A stretch of DNA of 64,000 nucleotides from Ramlibacter sp. (lineage in GTDB: Bacteria > Pseudomonadota > Gammaproteobacteria > Burkholderiales > Burkholderiaceae_C), in contig JADJPY010000005.1 in the NCBI GenBank assembly GCA_016713005.1, positions 73,691 to 137,690 on the forward strand. Direction: 5' to 3'. The translations under genes were made by a program, and so were the position numbers. Within the stretch, counting starts at the first letter, position 1; each line of letters opens with the position of its first letter. The notes below the pieces were generated by a model. The model made no database searches and was not told the DNA's origin. It worked only from the letters and a program-made list of their open reading frames with translations. This document shows positions 55,018 to 64,000 of the stretch, piece by piece.

Positions 55018-57737
55018 TCAGGCGTACAGCGGGTTGATCTTGTCTGCCTTGATGCCGTACTTCTGGATGGCTTCCGCCACCTTGGCTGCCGGCACCGTGC
55101 CCTCCTCGCTCAGCGCCTTGAGGGCGGCCACCACCACGTAGTGACGGTTGACTTCGAAGTGCTCGCGCAGCTTGCCGCGGAAGTCGCTGCGGCCAAATCC
55201 GTCGGTGCCCAGCACCTTGTAGGTGCGGCCCTTGGGGATGAACGGCCGGATCTGCTCGGCGTAGGCCTTCATGTAGTCGGTGGAGGCAATCACCGGGCCG
55301 GTGTGCTTTTCAAGCTGCTGGGCCACGAAGGGCACCTGCGGCTTGTCGGTGGGGTGCAGCAGGTTGTAACGATCAGCGGCCTGGCCGTCGCGGCCCAGCT
55401 CGTTGAAGCTCGGGCAGCTCCATACATCCGCCGACACGCCCCAGTCCTTCTCCAGCAGCTCCTGCGCGGCAAGGCTCTCGCGAAGGATGGTGCCGCTGCC
55501 CAGCAGCTGCACGCGCGGCGTCGCCTTGGCGCCCGGCTTGCACAGGTACATGCCCTTGATGATCTGCTCCTCGGTGCCGGGAGTGAGGCCGGGCATGGCG
55601 TAGTTTTCATTGAGCAGCGTCAGGTAGTAGAAGACGTTTTCCTGCTTCTCGACCATGCGCTTCAAGCCATGGTGCAGGATCACGCCGACTTCGTGCGCAA
55701 ACGTGGGGTCGTAGCTGATGCAGTTGGGGATGGTGCCGGCCAGGATGTGGCTGTGGCCGTCTTCGTGCTGCAGGCCCTCGCCGTTGAGCGTGGTGCGCCC
55801 GGAGGTGCCGCCCAGCAGGAAGCCGCGCGCCTGCATGTCGCCCGCCGCCCAGGCCAGGTCGCCAATGCGCTGGAAGCCGAACATCGAGTAGTACACATAG
55901 AACGGCACCATGATGCGGTTGCTGGTGCTGTAGCTGGTGGCCGCCGCGATCCAGCTGCTCATGCCGCCGGCTTCGTTGATGCCTTCCTGCAGGATCTGGC
56001 CCTTGACGTCTTCCTTGTAGTACATCACCTGGTCTTTATCCACCGGGGTGTACTGCTGGCCTGCCGGGTTGTAGATGCCAACCTGGCGGAACAGGCCCTC
56101 CATGCCGAAGGTACGGGCCTCGTCCACCAGGATGGGCACCACGCGCGGGCCCAGCGCCTGGTCGCGCAACAGCTGCGTCAGGAAGCGCACGTACGCTTGC
56201 GTGGTTGATATCTCGCGGCCCTCGGCGGTGGGTTCCAGCACGGCCTTGAAGGTCTCGATGGAAGGCACGGTAAAGCTCGTCGGCCTTGGTGCGGCGGTGG
56301 GGCAGATACCCACCCAGCGCCTTGCGCCGCGCGTGCAGGTACTGCATTTCGGGCGTGTCGTCGGCCGGCTTGTAAAACGGCAGCTTGGGCAGCTCGCTGT
56401 CGGGGATGGGGATGTTGAAGCGATCGCGGAAGATCTTGATGTCTTCGTCGGTGAGCTTCTTGGTCTGGTGCACGGTGTTCTTGCCTTCACCGATCTTGCC
56501 CATGCCAAAGCCCTTGACGGTCTTGATCAGCAGAACTGTCGGCTGGCCCTTGTGCTTGACGGCCCTGTCGAAAGCCGCATACACCTTTTGCGGGTCGTGG
56601 CCGCCGCGACGCAGGTTCCAGATGTCGTCGTCGCTCATGTGGGCCACCATCTCCAGCGTGCGCGGGTCGCGGCCAAAGAAATGCTTGCGCACGTAGGCAC
56701 CGTCGTTGGCCTTGAAAGCCTGATAGTCGCCATCCACCGTGTCCATCATCAGCTTGCGCAGCGCGCCGTCCTTGTCGCGCGCCAGCAGCGGGTCCCAGTT
56801 GCTGCCCCACAGCAGCTTGATCACGTTCCAGCCCGAACCGCGGAATTCGCCTTCGAGTTCCTGGATGATCTTGCCGTTGCCACGCACCGGTCCGTCCAGG
56901 CGCTGCAGGTTGCAGTTGATCACGAACACCAGGTTGTCCAGGTTCTCGCGCGCGGCCAGGCCGATGGCGCCCAGGCTTTCCACCTCGTCCATCTCGCCGT
57001 CGCCACAGAACACCCAGACCTTGCGGTTCTCGGTGTTGGCAATGCCCCGGGCGTGCAGGTACTTGAGGAAGCGGGCCTGGTAGATGGCCATCAGCGGGCC
57101 CAGGCCCATGCTCACCGTGGGGAACTGCCAGAACTCGGGCATCAGCTTGGGGTGCGGATAGCTCGACAGGCCCTTGCCATCCACTTCCTGGCGGAAGTTG
57201 AGCAGCTGCTCTTCGGTCAGGCGGCCTTCAAGGTAAGCACGCGCATACACGCCGGGCGACACGTGGCCCTGGATGTAGATGCAGTCGCCGCCGTGGTTTT
57301 CACTCTCGGCATGCCAGAAGTGATTGAAGCCGGCACCGAACAGGTTGGCCAGCGAGGCAAACGAGCCAATGTGCCCGCCCAGGTCGCCGCCGTCGGCGGG
57401 ATTGTGGCGGTTGGCCTTGACCACCATGGCCATGGCGTTCCAGCGCATGTAGGCGCGCAGCCGCTCTTCAATGTCGAGGTTGCCGGGGCAATGGGCCTCG
57501 TCCTGCGGCTCGATGGTGTTGATGTAGCCGGTGGTGGCCGAGAAAGGCATGTCAATGCCCCTCCTGGCGTGCCTGCTCCAGCAATTGCTCGAGCAGGAAA
57601 TGGGCGCGTTCGCGGCCCTCGGCATTGGTAGGGCTGCTGGCAAGGACGGCCGAAAGGGCGTCAATCCATTCGCGGGTTTCCTGGCTGTCAGCGTCTTGGG
57701 TGGCGGAACCGAACAGGTTCCCGGGTACTGCGGCCAT
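55018..57737 (-). CDS. aceE: Pyruvate dehydrogenase E1 component, two frameshifts
   Basis: Homodimeric-type E1 (about 905 residues if repaired). The start at 57737 (GAGGAG upstream) gives MAAVPGNLFG.... The reading frame shifts at about 57553 (extra T after GGGCA) and about 56275 (extra base in GACGAGCTTT). Both are single-base insertions; removing them gives a full normal protein. Active-site regions such as GDGEMDEVESLGAI and GRTTLNGEGLQHEDGHSH are intact. Since the operon is essential for aerobic growth on sugars, errors are likelier than loss. Confidence 0.93.
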
Positions 57738-57906
57738 GGTTGTCTCCTCTTGTGCGGCAGGCATTGGGTTTTGGAAGCTGAAGTGTCCCACAACTTTCAG
57801 GAAATTTCAAATAGTGCTTTTACATTTCACAATACAATATTTACCAACCGAAGGGGATCCGGCAAAAAGCCCGGGCTTCACAGGCTTGTCCCCTACACTT
57901 CCGCCC
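57738..57906. promoter_or_regulatory. AT-rich divergent region between aceE and the sensor kinase
   Basis: A 169-bp gap. It contains an AT-rich island (57805-57850) unlike the rest of this GC-rich window, so the aceE promoter and that of the kinase likely lie here. I see no clear PdhR-type palindrome or strong -10/-35 pair. Confidence 0.4.
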
Positions 57907-60432
57907 ATGCAGCGGCCACCCACCGTCCCGGACCGGACCATTCCCACACTGCCCTCACCGGCGCTGTGGCGCAACTGGTGGAAACGGCAACAACCGAGCC
58001 GTCAGGACCGCTTTGCCGTCATTGCCCCGCTGGCCGCGGTGCTGTTGTTCCTCAGCGCCATCGCCTCGTCGTTCTGGTACCTGCGCGTGGAGGAGACCGG
58101 GCGCGAGCAGGAGGCCGTCAAGCGTGATGTCGAATACGGCCAGCAGCGCCTGCGGCTTCGGCTGCTGAAACGACAGGAACAACTGATGCGCATTGCGCGC
58201 GACGTCTCCAACAAGGAAATTGACACCGACGAGTTTGTCGCCCGCGCCGAGCAGCTGGTGACGCAGTACCCCGAGTTGCAGGCGATCACCTGGATCGATG
58301 ACAAGCGGCGCGTGCGCGCGAGCTACGCCGCGCCCACCGTGGGCGGGCCGCAGTTGCGGCCTGCGGGCACCGTCTTGCGACCGGGTGAAACCGAAGGCAC
58401 GTTCAACCTGGTGCGCGAACACCAGCAGCCGATCTATGCCCAGCCTCCGCAGGTGGCCGGTTCCACGCCGCCACTTCAGTTGCACATCCCCCTGGCCGAC
58501 CAGGGCCGCTTTGGTGGCGTGTTGCTGGGTGAGTACTGGGTTGACGGACTGCTGCGGTACGGCGTGCCCACCGAGGTCTCGGCCCGCTATGCGCTGGCGC
58601 TGGTGGACGGACGGGGCAACGTTCTGGCGGGCAGCCTCGGGCCGGCACGGGGACCGGCAAACCCGCTGTTTACCTGGGCCTCGCATGTCAGCGAGTACGA
58701 AGTTCCCGTATCCCCCGTCGGAAACGGCCTGATCCTCAAGGCGCAGGCCTGGCGCACCTCCCAGGGCCTGATCGGCAGCGGGCTGTTCTGGCTGGTGTGC
58801 GTGCTCAGCGGCATGACCGCCTGGCTGCTGATCGGCTCATGGCGGCACACGCGACGGCGCGTGCAGGCGCAGCAGGCGCTGATTTCGAGACCAACTTCCG
58901 CCGTGCCATGGAAAACTCCATGCTCACCGGCATGCGCGCGCTGGACCTGCAGGGTCGCATCACCTATGTGAACGTTGCCTTCTGCCAGATGACGGGCTGG
59001 AGCGAGGCCGAGCTGGTGGGGCGCACGGCACCTTTTCCGTATTGGCCGGACCAGGACCGCGAACTGCTGGCCGCGCGGCTGACGACGAGCTCAATGGCCG
59101 CACACGGCCGGGGGCTTCCAGGTCCGGTGAAGCGCAGCGACGGCTCGCCGTTTGATGCGCGCATGTATGTTTCCCCGCTGATCGATGCCGTGGGTAGCAG
59201 ACGGGCTGGATGACGTCCATGACGGACATCACCGAGCCCAACCGCATCCGCGAACAGTTGCAGGCCTCGCATGAGCGCTTCACCACCGTGCTGGAGGCGC
59301 TCGACGCGGCCGTGTCGGTGGCGCCCTGGGCAGCGAGGAGCTGCTGTTTGCGAACAAGCTGTATCGCACAGTGGTTTGCGCCCAGGCCACAGGACACCTG
59401 CAGCTGGTGGCGCAGGCCGGGTGCCCGAGCGCAAGCCGGGAACCGATCCGCAGGACGATGTGGACCGTTCATGGGCCTGCCCACCGGCACGCTGGCGCTG
59501 GAGCAGACGGAGAACGCCGAAATCTTCGTCAACGAGCTGGGCAAATGGCGCGGAGGTGCGCTCGCGCTACCTCAACTGGGTGGACGGCCGCCTGGCACAG
59601 ATGGTGATCGCAACCGATATCACGCCGCGGCGCCTGGCCGAGGAGCAATCGGCCGCGCAGGCCGAACGGGCGCAGTCGGCCAGCCGCCTGATCACCATGG
59701 GCGAGATGGCCTCAAGCGTGGCGCACGAACTGAACCAGCCACTGACGGCCATCAACAACACTGCAGCATGGTCTCGCGCATCCGCGGCGGCCAGATGCGC
59801 GAGGACGACCTGCTGGCGGCGCTGGACAAGACCGCGCGCGCCAGGCCCAGCGCCGACAGATCATCCAGCGCATCCGCAGCTTCGTGAAGCGCAGCGAGCC
59901 CAATCGCGCGCTGTCGGACGTGGCGCCCATGGTGAGCGAGGCGGTCGAGCTGGCCGACATCGAACTGCGCCGGCGCAACGTGCGCCTTCTCCACTATGTG
60001 GCGGCACGCCTGCCGCGCCTGCTGGTGGACCCGATCCTGATCGAGCAGGTGCCTGGTCAACCTGCTCAAGAACGCGGCCGAGTCAATCGAGAACGCCCAG
60101 CGGCCCACGGCCCGTCGCAGCGTGGAACTGCGCGTGGTGCCCCGCGAACTGGACGGTCAACCGGTGGTGGAGTTCTCGGTGCTGGATTCCGGCGCAGGCC
60201 TTGCACCGGAAGTGATGGACTCGGCTGTACGAGGCGTTCTTCTCGACCAAACCGGAAGGCATGGGCATCGGCCTGAATCTGTGCCGCAGCATCGTGGGAG
60301 TCCACCAGGGGCGGATGGAAGCGGCGAACCTCTACAATGGCGAAGAGATTGTCGGATGCCGTTTCAGCTTCTGGATACCGGTGTCCGACGCACAAATTCC
60401 GCAGCACCAAGGATTCCGGAGTGACCGCATGA
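57907..60432 (+). CDS. DctS-like PAS sensor histidine kinase, multiply frameshifted
   Basis: Starts at ATG 57907. Two membrane helices (about residues 39-63 and 290-312) enclose a periplasmic sensor domain. After about 58885 the PAS region (MENSMLTGMRALDLQGRITY), the H-box MGEMASSVAHELNQPLTAIN and the ATPase region (LVNLLKNAAESIEN; GMGIGLNLCRSIV) lie in different frames, with at least seven frame changes. The intended end is TGA 60430-60432, overlapping the response regulator as ATGA. The frames alternate without loss of similarity, which suggests base-call errors. Confidence 0.82.
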
Positions 60433-61053
60433 GCTTGATTCCGAAAAGGGCACCGTCTATGTCGTCGACGACGACGAGGCCGTGCGCGACCTCGCTGCAA
60501 TGGCTGCTGGAGGGCAGGACTACCGGGTGCGCTGCTACGACTCGGCGGAATCCTTCCTGTCGCGCTACGACCCGCGCGAAGTGGCCTGCCTGATCGTGGA
60601 CATCCGCATGGGCGGCATGACCGGCCTGGAGCTGCAGGGACCGCCTCATCGAGCGCCGCTCTCATTGCCCGTGGTGTTCATCACCGGGCATGGCGATGTG
60701 CCCATGGCCGTCAACACGATGAAGAAGGGCGCGATGGATTTCATCCAGAAGCCCTTCAAGGAAGACGAACTCGTCAACCTGGTGGAACGCATGCTCGAAG
60801 TGGCGCGCGACGCCTTCTCGGACCACCAGCAGGCGGCCAGCCGCGACGCCCTGTTGTCCAAACTGACCAGCCGCGAGGCGCAGGTGCTCGAGCGCACGTC
60901 GCCGGGCGCCTGAACAAGCAGATCGCCGACGATCTGGGAATCAGCATCAAGACGGTGGAGGCGCATCGCGCCAACATCATGGAAAAGCTCAACGCCAACA
61001 CCGTCGCCGACCTGCTCAAGATTGCCCTGGGTCCCTCTGCCGTGAAGGCATGA
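60429..61053 (+). CDS. FixJ/DctR-like response regulator, frameshifted
   Basis: About 208 residues. The receiver domain has the acidic pocket VDDDEAVRD, phospho-acceptor IVDIRMGG and lysine FIQKPFKEDE; the LuxR-type helix-turn-helix (LTSREAQVLE; NKQIADDLGISIKTVEAHR) is in another frame past 60900. It forms a pair with the upstream kinase and overlaps folD as ATGA. Confidence 0.82.
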
Positions 61054-61895
61054 GCGCAGTATTGATCGACGGCAATGCCCCGTCCGCGAGCTGCGCGCCG
61101 ATGTGGCAATGCGGGCAGCCCGCCTCAAGGCCCGGTGGGTCACCCCCGGCCTTGCCGTGGTGCTGGTAGGCGACAACCCGGCCAGCCAGGTATGTGCGCA
61201 ACAAGGTCAAGGCCCGCGAGGACAGCGGCCTGCATTCGGTGCCGGAAAATATGACGCCGAGCTGACCGAGGCCGCACTGCTGGCGCGTGGATCGCACTCA
61301 ACAACGACCCGGCCATCCACGGCATCCTGGTGCAGCTGTTGCCGGCGCACATTGATGCGCAAAAGGTGATTGAAGCCATTTCGCCGGCCAAGGACGGACG
61401 GTTTCACATTGCCATGCCGGGGCCCTGATGACCGGCATGCCCGGCTTCTGGCCGCACACACCCTACGGCGGGCATGAAGATGCTGGAGAGCATCGGCTAC
61501 GAACCCGCGCGCAAGCACGCCGTGGGATCGGGCGCAGCAACATCGTGGGCAAGCCGATGGCGCTGATGCTGCTGCAGCAGAACGCCACCGTCACCATCCG
61601 CCCAGCGGCACCAGGGATTCGGGCGCTGTTGACCCCGCCAGGCGGATGTGATCGTCGCGCGGTAAGCAAGCGCACGTGCTCACCGCCGACATGGTCAAGC
61701 CCGGCGCGGTGGTGATCGACGTCGGGATGAACCGCAACGACGAAGGCAAGCTGTGCGGCGATGTGGATCTCTGCCGGGGTGGGGAAGGGCAGGCTGGATC
61801 ACCCCGGTGCCGGGCGGCGGGTCCCATGACCATCACCATGCTGCTGGTCAATACCCCTGAAGCTGCCGAGCGCGGCCTTGAACACGCTGCCATAG
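61050..61895 (+). CDS. folD: Methylenetetrahydrofolate dehydrogenase/cyclohydrolase, frameshifted
   Basis: Bifunctional folate enzyme (NADP-dependent dehydrogenase and cyclohydrolase). Fragments in different frames include VVLVGDNPASQ, GILVQLLPAHIDAQKVIEAI, GRSNIVGKPMALMLLQQNATV, LTADMVKPGAVVIDVGMNR and PMTITMLLVNT. Repair gives about 281 residues, the usual length, ending near TAG 61893. FolD is essential in most bacteria, so I infer sequencing errors. Confidence 0.83.
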
Positions 61896-61951
61896 GGACT
61901 TCCAATCCCTGGGTGCTTGAACCGGCGCCGTCCGCCCTGGACAATAGCGGG

Positions 61952-63992
61952 ATGAGCAATCCCTTCTTTGATTTTTCCGGTCTGCCGGCGTTTGACCGAA
62001 TTATTCACCGGCGACGTTTCCATGCCAGCTGGGCGGACAGCCTGTTGGCCGACGCAACCAGGCACTGGAAACCGTCATCGCCCCGGACTTCCCCGCGCAG
62101 TGGACCGCCATTGCCAGGTGCTGATGTGGCCATCGAGCGCCTGAGCCTCGCCTGGGGCGCAGTGAGCCACCTCGAACGGCGTGGCCGATACGCCCGAGCT
62201 TCGCGCCGCCTACAACGGGCGGTGTCGCCGCGCGTCACCTGAACTCCTGACGCGTCTGGGGTCGACGAGCGGCTGTGTGCCTGATCAAGTCCATCGATCC
62301 CGGACCTGAATGCCGAACAGCGCCGGGCCTTGCCAATGCCCTGCGCACTTCGTCCCTGGCCGGGCCGAGTTGCAAGGCGAAGCCAGGGATCGGTTCGCCC
62401 GCATCCAGAGCGCCAGGCCGACCTGGAGCCAGAAGTTCAGTGAGAACGCCCTGACGCCACAGACGCCGGGGCCTGGTACGCCGGCGTTAGCGAACTGGAC
62501 GGGGTACCCCCCGATGTGCAGCAGGCCGCACGGGCCGCCGCGCAGGCCGAGGGCAAGGACGGCTACAAGCTCACCCTGAAGATGCCCTGTTACCTGCCGG
62601 TGATGCAGTTCGCGCACAGCAGCGCCTTGCGCGAACGCCTGTACCGCGCCTACGTGACGCGCGCATCCGACCAGGCCGACACCGGCGCACAGGTGTTTGA
62701 CAACACGCCACTTCATCGGCGAGATCCCGCCTGTGCCAGACGAAGCCGGCTGTCAGTGACCCGCAATTTCCGGGCAAGTCTCTGTCGTGCCCAAGATGGC
62801 CGAGTCACCCCAACAGGTGGCCACTGCGCGCGACCTGGCCGCTCGCGCCGGCCCCATTGACGTGAAAAAGACGTTGCCGACATGCGTGCTTTCGCGGCGG
62901 AGCAGTTGGGTCCGGACCGACCCGCAGGCCTGGGACTGGCCCATCCGCGAAAAGCTCAAGGAAGTCTGCCGCCTTCAGCGAGCAGAAGTAAGCAGTATTT
63001 CACGGCACCCAAGGTGCTGGACTGGCTGTTCAAGATCGTCGAAACGCTGTTCGAGGTCTCGATCCGGCCAGACGCCGCCCCGGTAGGAATCCCTCGTGGC
63101 GTTCTCCTACCGCATAGAGCAGGCACGGGCGGCACTGGCGAACGCGCCACGGAGCTGGTGGGCCAGTTTCACCCGACCCGGCCGCGCGCGACCGGAAGCC
63201 CGGCGGCGCCTGGATGGACGACGTGCGCGCGCCGGCTGCGCCCGTCGACGGCAGGTTGCAGACGCCCGCGGCCCACCCGGTGTGCAATTTCGCCGAAGGC
63301 GTGACGGCAAGCCGGCCTGCTGACCCACGACGACGGACTTCACGCTGTTCCATGAGTGTCACGGCATGCAAACAGCATGCTGACCCAGGTGAACAGGAGC
63401 GCGATGTCTCCGGCATCAGCGGCGTCGAGTGGGACGCGGTGGAGTTGCCCAGCCAGTTCATGGAGAACTTGCTGAGGGCTAGGTGCCAGGCCACATGACG
63501 GCGCATGTGGACACCGGTGAGCCGCCGCCCCGCGCGCCTCTTTGACCGGCATGCTGGCCGCCAAGAACTTCCAGGCCGGAACGCAGACCCTGCGCCAGAT
63601 CGAATTTGCCCTCTTCGACATGCTGTTGCACACCGACCACGACCCTGCGCAGGTGACTTCATGCTCCTGCTGCGGCGGGCGCGCGTAGAGGTGGCCGTCC
63701 TGCAACCGCCAGAGTGGAGCCGTACGGCCCAATAACCTTCAGCCAACATCTTTCGCCGGAAGGCGCCATGCAGCGGGCTACTACAGCCGCTGGGGCGGGC
63801 CGAAGTGCTCAGCGCCGACGCCTGCCGCCTTCGAGGAAACAGCGGCGCAAAGACGGTAGCCCGAGCGTCGAAACCGGCAGAAAATACCGCCAGTCCATCC
63901 TGGAAGGCAGCCGGCCAGCCATCGAATCCTTCCGCGCCTTCCGCCGCGAGCCGACACTGGACGCACTGCTTCGGCACCAGGGCATGGCATGA
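61952..63992 (+). CDS. prlC: Oligopeptidase A (M3 metallopeptidase), heavily frameshifted
   Basis: Starts MSNPFFDFSGLPAFDRI and ends SRPAIESFRAFRREPTLDAL then LLRHQGMA, stop at 63990-63992. Total length fits 680 codons. The zinc site HECHGMQH (near 63350), the KMPCYLPVMQFAHSSALRER region and TLRQIEFALFDMLLHT are recognisable but split among all three frames with frequent indels. Cytoplasmic zinc peptidase for short peptides and signal peptides. Confidence 0.78.
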
Positions 63993-64000
63993 TTCAAGTC

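Noticed and set aside
57738..57906. PdhR operator upstream of aceE
   Set aside because: TTGGT occurs but no matching ACCAA at the right spacing.
58885..63992. Genuine pseudogenes or programmed frameshifting
   Set aside because: Too many frame changes in consecutive genes, including essential ones, without slippery motifs; sequencing error explains them better.

Overview
The window is high-GC DNA with the gene content of a betaproteobacterium, most likely a member of the Comamonadaceae (Burkholderiales). This rests on the abundance of TRAP and Bug solute receptors, a form II cox cluster, aceE-aceF-lpdA with lipoyl-domain fusions, xseB-ispA-dxs, and nine copies of a short dispersed repeat of a type I associate with Comamonadaceae. 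Genus cannot be fixed from the sequence alone. I recognise no rRNA, tRNA, CRISPR array, insertion sequence or phage. No stretch longer than 300 bases lacks a gene.

Layout. 1-10.7 kb: two TRAP transporter gene sets around a LysR regulator. The leftward set (DUF1445 protein, receptor, DctQ, DctM, a second receptor with a frameshift, 5-oxoprolinase/hydantoinase A) looks like an uptake and catabolism operon for a small carboxylate such as 5-oxoproline. The rightward set is dctQ-dctM, an antiparallel Asp/Glu-racemase-like gene, a receptor and a crcB-type fluoride channel. 10.8-19.7 kb: a complete form II CO-dehydrogenase-like cluster (coxS-L-M, moxR, coxE, coxG, xdhC) with a divergent GAF-Fis regulator. 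20.5-25.3 kb: a tungstate ABC transporter (tupB-C-A), its divergent ModE-like regulator with a palindromic operator candidate, and an EgtB/SenA-like protein. 25.4-29.1 kb: a third TRAP system whose receptor gene converges on the permeases across a 44-bp perfect palindrome. 29.2-32.3 kb: the isoprenoid operon xseB-ispA-dxs. 32.5-39.9 kb: single metabolic and envelope genes. 39.9-48.7 kb: surface-glycan genes (GT90, sulfotransferase, ATP-grasp-like protein, O-antigen ligase, GT-A-like protein) mixed with EVE, PPK2 and ferritin-like genes. 48.8-50.7 kb: a LysR gene and a fatty-acid-hydroxylase gene facing away from an unusual ATGCAT-rich operator. 50.9-57.7 kb: the pyruvate dehydrogenase operon aceE-aceF-(proteasome-like peptidase)-lpdA. 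57.9-64 kb: a sensor kinase, response regulator, folD and prlC, all riddled with frameshifts.

Most notable. (1) A proteasome-type Ntn hydrolase is encoded inside the pdh operon and is translationally coupled to lpdA. (2) The dispersed repeat is read through by five genes in one and the same antisense frame, giving signal peptides in tupA and the PQQ sugar dehydrogenase and inter-domain linkers in sseA, aceF and lpdA. (3) Several regulatory palindromes are unusually clear. (4) The right end is of poor sequence quality. Essential folD, together with prlC and a two-component pair, is broken many times, and aceE and one TRAP receptor gene also carry single-base frameshifts. I read these as sequencing errors rather than decay.
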